A DNA stretch of 64,000 nt from JANQGH01 sp039177555 (GTDB taxonomy: Bacteria; Pseudomonadota; Alphaproteobacteria; DSM-16000; Inquilinaceae): contig JBCDFV010000003.1 in assembly GCA_039177555.1 (NCBI GenBank), positions 124,001 through 188,000 on the forward strand. The letters run 5' to 3'. The position numbers were made by a program, and so were the translations under genes. Under the pieces are notes generated by a model, which saw nothing but the letters and a program-made list of their open reading frames with translations, did not search any database and was not told the origin of the DNA. Of this stretch, positions 34,699 to 42,850 are shown in pieces. How positions within the stretch are numbered: the first letter of the stretch is position 1; the number at the start of each line of letters is the position of its first letter.

Positions 34699-35597
34699 TG
34701 GGCCAGTTGATCGCAGACGGCATCCTGACCGGCGCGGTCCTCTCGCTGGGCGCCATCGGCGTGACCTTGACGCTCGGCATCTTGCGCTTCGCCAACTTCT
34801 CCCATTCAGAACTGGTCACCTGGGGCGGCTATTTCGCGCTGACCTTCATCGCCTTCGCCGGCACGAGTGCGGAGACCTTCGGGCCCCTGTCCTTCGGCTG
34901 GTCCTTCGTCGGCGCGATCATCATCGCCGGCATCGCGACCGCTGGCCTGGCCCTGATCGTCGACGCGCTGGTCTTTTCCCGGCTGCGCCGGCGGCGGGCG
35001 GCGGAGATGACGTTGGTCTTCGCGTCGTTCGGGATCGCGCTGCTGCTGCGCCATATCATCGTGCTGATCTTCGGGCCGCATGCCGTCTATTACACCGGCA
35101 CCTTGCAGTTTGCGGTCGAGATACTGCCCGGTGTGCGGGTCATGCCGGACCAGATCCTGGTTCTGGTCCTGACGCTGCTGTTCGTCCTCGGACTGCACCT
35201 GACGCTGAAGTTTTCGCGCCTTGGCATTGCCATGCGCGCCAGCGCCGAAAGCCCGGACCTCGCCCGCGTGCATGGCGTCGATGTGCGGGTCGTCATCCGC
35301 TGGACCTGGGCCATCGGCGGTGGCCTCGCGGCGGCGGCCGGCGTGTTCTACGGCCTGACCGTGCAGCTGCGGCCCGAGATCGGGTTTGCCTTGCTTCTGC
35401 CCCTGTTCACCGCCGCGCTGCTGGGCGGCAGCGGCAGCGTCTATGGCGCCGTCATCGGCGGCCTGATCATCGGCCTGTCGGAAAGCCTGTCGGTCTTGAT
35501 CATCCCGACTGGGTACAAGCAGGCCGTGCCGTTCCTGATCTTGCTGCTAATCCTCTATCTGCGGCCGCGCGGCCTGTTCGGAGATGTCGCCAAATGA
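34698..35597 (+). CDS. livH: Branched-chain-type ABC transporter permease LivH
   Basis: The product is 299 aa with about eight membrane segments, beginning QLIADGILTGAVLSLGAIGVTLTLG, the usual LivH opening in which the first helix contains the 'LxAIGLTL' pattern. The cytoplasmic loop MRASAESPDLARVHGVDV is the ATPase-docking region. Its start overlaps the livF stop by one base (TGATG), and its stop overlaps livM. Confidence 0.92.
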   Translation: MGQLIADGILTGAVLSLGAIGVTLTLGILRFANFSHSELVTWGGYFALTFIAFAGTSAETFGPLSFGWSFVGAIIIAGIATAGLALIVDALVFSRLRRRRAAEMTLVFASFGIALLLRHIIVLIFGPHAVYYTGTLQFAVEILPGVRVMPDQILVLVLTLLFVLGLHLTLKFSRLGIAMRASAESPDLARVHGVDVRVVIRWTWAIGGGLAAAAGVFYGLTVQLRPEIGFALLLPLFTAALLGGSGSVYGAVIGGLIIGLSESLSVLIIPTGYKQAVPFLILLLILYLRPRGLFGDVAK

Positions 35598-36550
35598 TGG
35601 GCTATGTCTCCTATCTCAGCTTCTTTCTGACCTTGGCCCTGATCTACGGCATCGCCACGATGGGGCTGAACATGCAGTGGGGCTTCACCGGCCTGTTCAA
35701 CGCCGGGGTCGTCGGCTTTTTCGCCATCGGCGGCTATGCCTACGCGATCGTGATCGGCCCCGACCGTCCGGATCTGGTCGGCGGCTTTGAGCTGCCCTTT
35801 GTCATCGGGCTTCTGGGCGCCTTAGCATTCTCTGCCTTGGCGGCGCTGATCGTCGGTTTGGCGACCATGCGCCTGCGCTCGCACTATCTGGCGATTTCGA
35901 CCTTCGGCATCGCGCTGACCATCCAGCTCGTGGCGCTGAATTTCGAAAGCTTGACAGCCGGCAATCTCGGCCTGATCGGCCTCGGCCGGCCGCTGGAGGA
36001 CGCCTTCGACACGCCGCTTGGCTTCAACCTTTTCTATCTCGGCCTCATGGTGGTCGCGACGCTGATCGTCTATGGCGCGCTGCAGTTGATCCTGCATTCG
36101 CCCTGGGGCCGCGTCTTACGGGCGATCCGGGAGGATGAGGAGGCGGCGATCTCGCTGGGCAAGAATGTCAGCCGTTTTCGGCTGGAGGCGTTCGTCATCG
36201 GCTGTTCGCTGATGGGCCTCGCCGGTGCCTTCTATGTCGGCTCAATCGGCTATATCAGCCCGTTCGACTTCCTGCCCATCGTGACCTTCCAGATCTGGAC
36301 CATGCTGATCCTGGGCGGCAGCGGCAACAATCGCGGCGCCATCCTGGGCGCAATCGTCGTCTGGGGCGTCTGGACGTCCAGCGGTTGGCTGATCTCCACG
36401 GTCCTGCCACCGGCCTGGCAAGTGCGCGGCGCCGCCAGCCAGGTCATCCTGATCGGCCTCATTCTGGTGCTGACATTGCTGTACCGGCCGCGCGGCCTGA
36501 TCGGCGAGCGCGTTACGGTGTCTAGCGGTGCCAAGCTGAACGACCGATAA
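35594..36550 (+). CDS. livM: Branched-chain-type ABC transporter permease LivM
   Basis: The product is 318 aa, integral membrane, starting MMGYVSYLSFFLTLALIYGI and containing GLNMQWGFTGLFNAGVVGFF, the LivM signature, and the docking loop LRAIREDEEAAISLGKNV. The ATG at 35594 overlaps the livH stop by 4 nt; the next codon is also ATG. A ribosome-binding site for the binding-protein gene follows 60 bp later. Confidence 0.92.
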   Translation: MMGYVSYLSFFLTLALIYGIATMGLNMQWGFTGLFNAGVVGFFAIGGYAYAIVIGPDRPDLVGGFELPFVIGLLGALAFSALAALIVGLATMRLRSHYLAISTFGIALTIQLVALNFESLTAGNLGLIGLGRPLEDAFDTPLGFNLFYLGLMVVATLIVYGALQLILHSPWGRVLRAIREDEEAAISLGKNVSRFRLEAFVIGCSLMGLAGAFYVGSIGYISPFDFLPIVTFQIWTMLILGGSGNNRGAILGAIVVWGVWTSSGWLISTVLPPAWQVRGAASQVILIGLILVLTLLYRPRGLIGERVTVSSGAKLNDR

Positions 36551-36624
36551 TCCGGGGACAGAACAAGGAGGGGGCATTGAACAGACACGCATCTCATGGC
36601 AACGGGGAACAAAGGAGACAGATC

Positions 36625-37893
36625 ATGACGACACGCACATGGGCACTGGCCGCGACGGTCGCGATGGCCGCGCTGGCCACCGGCACCGCGGGTGCGCAGG
36701 CCCAGGATTGCACGATCCCGCTGGGGGCCGTCTTTCCGCTGACCGGGTCCAACGGCCCCATTGGCGAGCCGATCGCGGAGACGGCGCGCTGGGCGGTGGA
36801 GCAGATGAACGAGGCCGGCGGCGTGCAAGGCTGCGAGGTCGAGTATCTGCTGCGCGACACGCAAGGCCAGTCGGCCGTCGGCGTCGACGCCGCGCGCAAC
36901 CTTGTCGACGTTCAGGGCGTGCCGGCCCTGCTGGGCGCCATCTCCAGCGGCGTCAGCCTGCCGATCCTGACCTCGGTGACGGCCCCGTCGGAGGTGGTGC
37001 AGGTATCCTGTTGCTCGTCATCGCCCAGCTTCACCGAACTGGCAGAATCCGGCGAAAGCGGCGGCTTCTTCTTCCGCACCCTGCCGACCAGCCGGGCGCA
37101 GGGCGTCGTGCTGGGCAACATTGCCAGCCAGAATTACGACGAGGTGTCGGTCATCTACATCAACACCGACTATGGCGTGAACCTGGCACAGGAGTTCGAG
37201 CAGGCCTACGAGGCCTGGGGTGGCACCATTCTGGAATCGGTCGCCTACAACCAGGAACAGGCCAGCTATCGGCCGGAGGTGAACAGTGCGCTGGCCGCGG
37301 AGCCGGATGCGCTGGTGCTGATTGCGTTCCCGGTCGACGGGTCGACCATCCTGCGCGAGTGGATTTCGTTCGGCGGACCACAAGAGTTCGTGCTGTCGAA
37401 CGCGCTGCGCTCCGACGACGTGCTTGAGGCGGTCGGCGCCCAGTTCCTGGACGGCGCGCTTGGTGTCGACAATGCCCAGGTTTCCGGCCCGTCGGTCGAA
37501 GCCTTCAATGCCGACTATCAGGCGGCCTTCGATGCCGACCCGAACAGGCCGGGTATCCACATCAACTATGATGCCGCCGCTGTCACCTTGCTGGCCATGG
37601 CGGCAGCACCAGAGGCGACCGGCCCGGCGATCCGCGATCACATCCGCGTCGTCACCAACCCGGAGGGCGAAGAGGTCTATCCCGGTGTCGATGGCTTCAG
37701 CCGCGCGCTGGAGCTGATCGAGGCGGGCGAGCCGATCCGTTATGTCGGCGCCTCCGGCCCGATCAGTTTCGATGAGAACGGCGATGTTGCCGGGCCGGTT
37801 CTGATCTGGACCGTGACGGACGGCGCCCTGGCCGAGGATCGCGTCATAACGGTCGACGAAGTCAACGCGCTGTTCGGCGAGTTAGCTCAATAG
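36625..37893 (+). CDS. Branched-chain-type ABC transporter substrate-binding protein (LivK-like)
   Basis: The product is 422 aa from the ATG at 36625, preceded by AAAGGAGA at 36611-36618. A signal peptide (TWALAATVAMAALATGTAGAQAQ) is followed by the type I periplasmic fold beginning IPLGAVFPLTGSNGPIGEP. Two bound-ligand loops typical of the family are visible (SSGVSLPILTSV and NTDYGVNLAQEF). Family members in catabolic clusters bind amides, aromatic acids or amino acids. A 13-bp-stem hairpin directly follows the gene. Confidence 0.92.
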   Translation: MTTRTWALAATVAMAALATGTAGAQAQDCTIPLGAVFPLTGSNGPIGEPIAETARWAVEQMNEAGGVQGCEVEYLLRDTQGQSAVGVDAARNLVDVQGVPALLGAISSGVSLPILTSVTAPSEVVQVSCCSSSPSFTELAESGESGGFFFRTLPTSRAQGVVLGNIASQNYDEVSVIYINTDYGVNLAQEFEQAYEAWGGTILESVAYNQEQASYRPEVNSALAAEPDALVLIAFPVDGSTILREWISFGGPQEFVLSNALRSDDVLEAVGAQFLDGALGVDNAQVSGPSVEAFNADYQAAFDADPNRPGIHINYDAAAVTLLAMAAAPEATGPAIRDHIRVVTNPEGEEVYPGVDGFSRALELIEAGEPIRYVGASGPISFDENGDVAGPVLIWTVTDGALAEDRVITVDEVNALFGELAQ

Positions 37894-37900
37894 CGTCCGC

Positions 37901-37937
37901 CGAGGCCCGGGAGCACAGAAGCGCCTCCCGGGCCTCG
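37901..37937 (+). terminator. Strong stem-loop after the Liv binding-protein gene
   Basis: CGAGGCCCGGGAG at 37901-37913 pairs without mismatch with CTCCCGGGCCTCG at 37925-37937 across an 11-nt loop. No T-run follows and the next gene starts 10 nt later, so partial termination or 3'-end protection of the binding-protein mRNA is likelier than a full stop. Confidence 0.6.
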
Positions 37938-37946
37938 ACGTCCGTG

Positions 37947-38666
37947 ATGTCAGCGCCGGTCCGTTTGGGCTGCGTCGTGCCCGCCCACAATGTGATGGTG
38001 GAGCGGGACTTCACGGCCATGTGCCCGGACGGCGTGTCCGTTCACTTTGCACGGGCGGATATCGATTACGCCCTGCCGCTGCTCGGCCAGTTGGAGGGCA
38101 TGATCGCTTCTGGCCCTGACGCCGCCCGCGTGCTTGCCAAGGCCGATGTCCGGGCGATCTGCTTTGCCTGTACCAGCGCCAGCTTTCTCCACGGGCCGGG
38201 TAGCGACGCGGCGGTTGCCGCGCGCATGAAAGAGGCCTCCGGCACCCCATGCGTCACCACGTCCACCGCTGTCCTGCGCGCGCTCGCCGCGATCGGCGCC
38301 AAATCGGTTGCGGTTGCCACGCCCTATGTCGACTGGGTGGTCGAGGCCGAGACCGAGTTCCTGGAGGCTGCGGGGGTCCGTGTGGCCGCCATCAGCGGCA
38401 TGAAACTTGAGCGCGCCGCCGATATCAACGCCGTGCCTCTAACGGCGGTCGCGGCGGCGGCTGAGGCCATCGACCGTCCGCACGCCGACGCCCTGTTCAT
38501 CAGCTGTACCGATCTGGCCGCCATCGGCGCGATCGCCGAACTGGAGGCCCGCCTCGCCAGGCCGGTCATCACCAGCAATCAGGCCGGCTATTGGGCGCTG
38601 AGCCAGATGGCCGGAGCACCCCTGCCGGCCGGTTGGGGAGCCCTGATGTCGACGAGTCTGGCATGA
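37947..38666 (+). CDS. Maleate cis-trans isomerase/arylmalonate decarboxylase-like (Asp/Glu racemase superfamily)
   Basis: The product is 239 aa from the ATG at 37947 (GTG at 37944 alternative). The opening RLGCVVPAHNVMVERDF matches the VPxxNxxxE motif of maleate isomerases. Two active-site cysteines are present: Cys75 in CFACTSAS and Cys187 in FISCTDL, each in the expected half of the pseudo-symmetric fold. Possible activities are maleate-to-fumarate isomerisation, racemisation (hydantoin racemase is a relative) or decarboxylation. It lies behind the Liv operon and overlaps the hydrolase gene by 4 nt. Confidence 0.85.
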   Translation: MSAPVRLGCVVPAHNVMVERDFTAMCPDGVSVHFARADIDYALPLLGQLEGMIASGPDAARVLAKADVRAICFACTSASFLHGPGSDAAVAARMKEASGTPCVTTSTAVLRALAAIGAKSVAVATPYVDWVVEAETEFLEAAGVRVAAISGMKLERAADINAVPLTAVAAAAEAIDRPHADALFISCTDLAAIGAIAELEARLARPVITSNQAGYWALSQMAGAPLPAGWGALMSTSLA

Positions 38667-39535
38667 CCCGCCTTTGCAAGGGCTATGACCAGGCCGGCCT
38701 GGACGCGCAGTTCGTCCTCTCCGGCGCCGACGATATCGATGCCCTGTTCGCGCGCCGGCAACAGGCCGCCGAAGCGGCGCGAAATCGGTACCGGTCGGCG
38801 CGCGGCTTGGCCTATGGCGGGCTACCTGGCGAGACGCTGGATGTCTATAGGCCCGAGGGTGCAGACGGCGCGCCGGTTCTGCTGTTCATTCATGGCGGGT
38901 TCTGGCGGTCGCTGGCCGCGGCCGACTTCGCCTTTGTCGCCGACGGGTTCGTGCCGGCCGATATCGTAACGGTCGTGATCGACTATCCGCTGATCCCTGA
39001 AACCGATCTCGCCGGCATCGTCGCCTCATGCGCTCGGGCGCTCGCCTGGGTGCGCGGGAGTATCGCCGACCATGGCGGCGATCCGGACACCATCCATATC
39101 GCCGGCAACTCCGCCGGTGGTCATCTGGTGGCCGAACTTGCGCACCCGGACCGCATGCGCGCCAGCGGGCTGCCGGCGGGGACGATCAAGAGCGTCTGCG
39201 CCATCAGCGGCCTGTTTGAGTTGGCGCCCGTACGCCTGTCGTTTCAGAACGAGACGCTGGACCTGACACAAGCGGACGTCGAGCGCTTCAGCCCGCAGCG
39301 CCACGTCACGCCCGGGTTCCCGCCAACTCTGGTCACTGTCGGCGGCTTGGAGACGCAGGAGTTTCTGGATCAGTCGGTCGACTATGCCGACAAGCTGCGC
39401 GCGCAGGGAAACCAGACCGACCTGCTGGTCGTGCCGGGCGCCAACCACATCACCATCGTTCTCGACCATTTCGCCAGACCCGGCAGTGACCTGAATACTG
39501 CCGCACTGACGCTCATGGGTATCGCCGGGGCCTAG
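38663..39535 (+). CDS. Alpha/beta hydrolase (kynurenine formamidase/esterase-like)
   Basis: The product is 290 aa. Features in order: the oxyanion-hole motif IHGGFWR, the nucleophile elbow GNSAGGH (Ser in GxSxG), and a late PGANHITIV segment with the catalytic His. HGGFWR with GNSAGGH is characteristic of the formamidase/carbamate- and ester-hydrolase branch of alpha/beta hydrolases. The 4-nt overlap with the isomerase gene indicates one pathway; a ring-opened N-formyl or N-acyl product is an attractive but unproven substrate. Confidence 0.85.
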   Translation: MTRLCKGYDQAGLDAQFVLSGADDIDALFARRQQAAEAARNRYRSARGLAYGGLPGETLDVYRPEGADGAPVLLFIHGGFWRSLAAADFAFVADGFVPADIVTVVIDYPLIPETDLAGIVASCARALAWVRGSIADHGGDPDTIHIAGNSAGGHLVAELAHPDRMRASGLPAGTIKSVCAISGLFELAPVRLSFQNETLDLTQADVERFSPQRHVTPGFPPTLVTVGGLETQEFLDQSVDYADKLRAQGNQTDLLVVPGANHITIVLDHFARPGSDLNTAALTLMGIAGA

Positions 39536-39656
39536 ATCACTGTAGTTGGCGACCGTTGGGGCACGAATCGCTTCGGGCCTGCCATGCAGCGACATGGCTT
39601 TTCGACATGCGTGGTGGCCCGCTATGGTGGCCCGCTTTCAATCCTTGAGGACGTTC

Positions 39657-40685
39657 ATGACCTACCTGCCCGCCGACGATCGTTATGAGAAAATGGCTTA
39701 CCGCAGATGCGGCCGGTCGGGGCTGAGGCTGCCGGCGATCTCGCTGGGCCTGTGGCATAATTTCGGCCATGACGCGCCGTTCGAAACCATGCGCGCCATC
39801 TGCCAGACCGCGTTCGATCACGGCATCACCCATTTCGATCTGGCCAACAATTATGGGCCGCCGCCGGGCTCGGCGGAGGAGGCGTTCGGCCAGATCCTGC
39901 GAACCGACTTCGCCGGCTATCGGGACGAGTTGATCATCTCGTCTAAGGCCGGCTACCTGATGTGGCCGGGGCCGTACGGCGAATGGGGCAGCCGCAAATA
40001 TCTGATCGCGTCGTGTGACCAGAGCCTGGCGCGCACCGGGCTGGACTATTTCGACATCTTCTATTCCCACCGCTTCGACCCGGACACGCCGCTTGAGGAA
40101 ACCATGGGCGCGCTGGACCAGATCGTCCGATCCGGCAAGGCGCTTTACGCCGGCATCTCGTCCTATAATTCGGAACGGACGCGCGAGGCAGTCGCCATCC
40201 TGAAGGCTCTCGGCACGCCGTGCCTGATCCACCAGCCTAGCTACAACATGTTGAACCGTTGGCTCGAACGCGACGGTTTAAAGGACACGCTTCAGGAGCT
40301 CGGCATCGGCTCGATCGCGTTTACCCCCCTGGCCCAGGGCATGCTGACCAACAAATATCTGAAGGGCGTGCCCGCCGACAGCCGGGCGGCCCAGGACAAA
40401 TCCCTGAACCCGGATCTTCTTTCGCCCCAGGCGATCGAAAACCTGTCCAAGCTGAACGAGATCGCCGCCGGCCGGGGTCAGTCGCTGGCCCAGATGGCCC
40501 TGGCCTGGGTCTTGCGCGACAACGGCATTACGACCGCCCTGATCGGCGCCTCGAAACCGTCGCAGGTCATCGACTGCGTCGGCGCCATCGACAATCTCGA
40601 CTTCACCGCCGAGGAGCTGGCAGAGATCGACCGCTACGCGTCGGAGGAAAAGATCAATCTCTGGGCGAAATCGTCGGAGTCGTAA
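39657..40685 (+). CDS. Aldo/keto reductase, L-glyceraldehyde-3-phosphate reductase (YghZ) type
   Basis: The product is 342 aa from the ATG at 39657. Tetrad residues: HFDLANNYGPPPGSAE (Asp, Tyr), IISSKAGY (Lys) and FYSHRFDP (His). The NNYGPPPGSAE and GPYGEWGSRKYL strings mark the YghZ/AKR14 branch related to potassium-channel beta subunits. The 120-bp gap to the hydrolase gene allows its own promoter. It ends 17 bp from the RutE-like gene on the other strand. Confidence 0.9.
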   Translation: MTYLPADDRYEKMAYRRCGRSGLRLPAISLGLWHNFGHDAPFETMRAICQTAFDHGITHFDLANNYGPPPGSAEEAFGQILRTDFAGYRDELIISSKAGYLMWPGPYGEWGSRKYLIASCDQSLARTGLDYFDIFYSHRFDPDTPLEETMGALDQIVRSGKALYAGISSYNSERTREAVAILKALGTPCLIHQPSYNMLNRWLERDGLKDTLQELGIGSIAFTPLAQGMLTNKYLKGVPADSRAAQDKSLNPDLLSPQAIENLSKLNEIAAGRGQSLAQMALAWVLRDNGITTALIGASKPSQVIDCVGAIDNLDFTAEELAEIDRYASEEKINLWAKSSES

Positions 40686-40702
40686 CCGGCGCCACGTCCC
40701 AG

Positions 40703-41392
40703 CTAGACGATCTTGCAGACCTCGTCGAAATCGAACCTGGGCAGACGCTGAAAGACGGCCGTCTCGTCGGCATAACCGAAGCTGCACAGGAAGTTCGTCT
40801 TCAGGCTGGTGCCGGCGAAAAAGACCGCGTCCACCTTGTCATGGTCGAAGCCCGATTTCGGGCCGACATCGAACCCCATGGCACGCGCCGCGATCATGAA
40901 ATAGGCGCCTTGCAGGCTGGAATTCCTGAACGCCGTCTTTTCCGCAAGGGCCTGCTTGTCGCGAAACATCGGCGTCATGTCCTTATGCGGGTGCAGCCGC
41001 GGCAGCTCGGTCCAGAAGTCCGCATCGTAGGCGATGATCGCGGTAACCGGCGCGGCCAGAACCTTCGGCACGTTGCCGGGCTTCACGCATTCCGACAGCT
41101 TCTGCTTGGCTTCGGGTGACCTGACGAAGACAAAGCGCGCGGGGTTGCCGTTGGCGCTGGTCGGTCCCCACTTCACGACTTCGTAGAGCTCGCGGATTTC
41201 ATCATCCGTCACCGGACGGTCCTGCCAGCCATAGTGGGACCGCGCGTCCCGGAACAGCAGATCCAGGCCGTCATCGCCCAGCTTGGTCAGCCGATTGCGC
41301 ATCGCGCGAATGGCCTCGTGCGCGGCCGCGCGCACATTATTGTCATTATCGCCGGTTGGCGCTGTGGAACTCACGTTCTTCTGGTCACTCAT
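40703..41392 (-). CDS. Nitroreductase-family protein, RutE/HadB (malonic semialdehyde reductase) type
   Basis: The product is 229 aa. From about residue 43 the sequence follows RutE closely: LLFRDARSHYGWQDRPV, then VVKWGPTSANGNPARFVFV, and an FMN-contact region near LQGAYFMIAARAMGFD. RutE proteins are about 196 aa; here roughly 35 polar residues precede the domain, and an ATG at 41302 is an alternative start. RutE reduces malonic semialdehyde to 3-hydroxypropionate; related proteins reduce quinones or nitro groups. It is divergent from the YciI-like gene and may share a promoter region with it. Confidence 0.83.
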   Translation of the reverse strand: MSDQKNVSSTAPTGDNDNNVRAAAHEAIRAMRNRLTKLGDDGLDLLFRDARSHYGWQDRPVTDDEIRELYEVVKWGPTSANGNPARFVFVRSPEAKQKLSECVKPGNVPKVLAAPVTAIIAYDADFWTELPRLHPHKDMTPMFRDKQALAEKTAFRNSSLQGAYFMIAARAMGFDVGPKSGFDHDKVDAVFFAGTSLKTNFLCSFGYADETAVFQRLPRFDFDEVCKIV

Positions 41393-41394
41393 CT

Positions 41395-41530
41395 CATTGC
41401 CATTCGGTTGCCGCTAAAGGGACTGCGCCAATTTTGTCCATTTATTCGCCATTGAGCCATTTTTACCGATTTTTTATGGATCTCTCAATAAATCTGAGCT
41501 TCAATCGGGGTGTGCTGTCGCATGGCAATG
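41395..41530. promoter_or_regulatory. Divergent promoter region with a 9-bp inverted repeat at both ends
   Basis: This A+T-rich gap lies between the RutE-like and YciI-like genes. ATGGCAATG occurs at 41522-41530 and inverted (CATTGCCAT) at 41395-41403, close to each start codon. A weak sigma-70-like pair, TTGAGC at 41452-41457 and TATGGA at 41475-41480 with a 17-bp spacer, points toward the YciI gene. Confidence 0.3.
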
Positions 41531-41545
41531 CAAGGGCGAACATCG

Positions 41546-41932
41546 ATGTCCAAGTGGGAAGACTACAGCAACCATGCCAGATCAAAAGGCGTGCTTGCCA
41601 AGCAACTGTTCATGGTGCGCTCAACCCCCGCCGTTCCCCTGGACCAATTGGCGGAACAGTTGCCGCCGCATCTGGCCTATCAAAAGACGCTGGAAGACGA
41701 AGGCACACTGGTGTTCGCGGGCCCGCTGTCCGATGCCGGCGGCCAGGAATGGTCCGGCGAGGGTTTGATCATCTATCGCGCCGACTCGATCGACGAGGCG
41801 CGGCGCGTGGCCGACGGCGATCCGATGCACGCCAATGGCCTGCGTACCTATGAACTGCGTGCCTGGCTGTTGAACGAGGGGTCGCTAAACCTTTCGCTCT
41901 CGCTTTCCAGCCAAAAACTGACGTTCGACTAA
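41546..41932 (+). CDS. YciI-like protein
   Basis: The product is 128 aa from the ATG at 41546, preceded by AAGGG at 41532-41536; in-frame ATGs at 41525 and earlier would lengthen it slightly. The YCII fold (muconolactone-isomerase-like ferredoxin fold) is recognised from PHLAYQKTLEDEGTLVFAGPL, with the His-Asp pair of the family, and from DSIDEARRVADGDPMHANGLR. Such proteins often accompany aromatic degradation genes; the intradiol dioxygenase gene lies just beyond on the opposite strand. Function is unproven. Confidence 0.82.
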   Translation: MSKWEDYSNHARSKGVLAKQLFMVRSTPAVPLDQLAEQLPPHLAYQKTLEDEGTLVFAGPLSDAGGQEWSGEGLIIYRADSIDEARRVADGDPMHANGLRTYELRAWLLNEGSLNLSLSLSSQKLTFD

Positions 41933-41980
41933 GCAAGCGAGCGAGAACAGCGACAGACACCCACTCCGGCACACAAACGC

Positions 41981-42838
41981 CTAACCCTTCGGCGCCAGCA
42001 TAAAGTCGTGCACGACCTTCAAATAGGGCGTCGGCAGGCCGTATCGCGCGGCCTCGTCGGCGTCATTGGTGGGCATATAATCCGCGACCAGGCTCTCGCG
42101 AACGCCAAACACCGCGTCCTCGTCGACATAGCGATCCGTGCTGTCGAACAGTTCGGTGATCAGTTCGCGATAGCCATCCTTGGAAATGCGAAAATGGACA
42201 TGCGCCGGGCGCCAGGGATGGCGTCCGGTGGCGCGCAGCAGGTCGCCGACCGGCCCGTCATCCGGCACGGTGTAGGGCTTGGCCCGCACCGTCGTGAAGC
42301 GGTAGGTGCCCTGGTCGTCCGTGATCATGCGGCAGCGCAGATTGTAGCCGTCGCGATCGGCTTCCTGGACGTCATAAAGGCCGTTGTCGGCATTCTGCCA
42401 GATGTCCAGGACGGCGCCCGGCAACGGCGTTCCCTCCGGCGCACGGACGACTCCCTCGACCAGCACCGGCTGGCCGGGCTGACCTTGGATCATGTCGCCG
42501 CCGACAGGCAGTTCGGGCGGATCGGTGACATAGAACGGCCCCAGTACGCTGCTTTCCGAGGCGTTGTTGGTGCTGTTCACCAGATCAACGGTCGAGGACA
42601 CGCCTAGCACGTCCGACAGCAGAATGAACTCCTGGCGGGTATCGTCCGAGATCTGGCCGGCGCGCCACAGAAAGGTGACTGCGTATTCCCATTCCTGATG
42701 GGTCAGCTTTGCTTCTTGGACGATCTGGTGCAAATGGCGGACAAGCACCGAAAGGATCTCTTTATGCCTCTCATCGGCGCAGTCTTCGATGGTCTTGGTG
42801 ACCACCTCGGTGATGGTGTCGAGCGAGACGGAGCGCAT
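41981..42838 (-). CDS. Intradiol ring-cleavage dioxygenase (catechol/hydroxyquinol 1,2-dioxygenase family)
   Basis: The product is 285 aa. An N-terminal helical dimerisation domain (about 1-95) precedes the catalytic beta-sandwich. All four non-haem Fe(III) ligands can be placed: Tyr155 (DNGLYD), Tyr189 (KPYTVP), His213 and His215 (RPAHVHF). It cleaves a catechol- or hydroxyquinol-type ring between the hydroxyls using O2. It is the last gene of a minus-strand run behind the TRAP transporter and FAH-family genes, with 12 nt between it and the TRAP permease gene. Confidence 0.93.
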   Translation of the reverse strand: MRSVSLDTITEVVTKTIEDCADERHKEILSVLVRHLHQIVQEAKLTHQEWEYAVTFLWRAGQISDDTRQEFILLSDVLGVSSTVDLVNSTNNASESSVLGPFYVTDPPELPVGGDMIQGQPGQPVLVEGVVRAPEGTPLPGAVLDIWQNADNGLYDVQEADRDGYNLRCRMITDDQGTYRFTTVRAKPYTVPDDGPVGDLLRATGRHPWRPAHVHFRISKDGYRELITELFDSTDRYVDEDAVFGVRESLVADYMPTNDADEAARYGLPTPYLKVVHDFMLAPKG

Positions 42839-42850
42839 CGCGATACCTCC

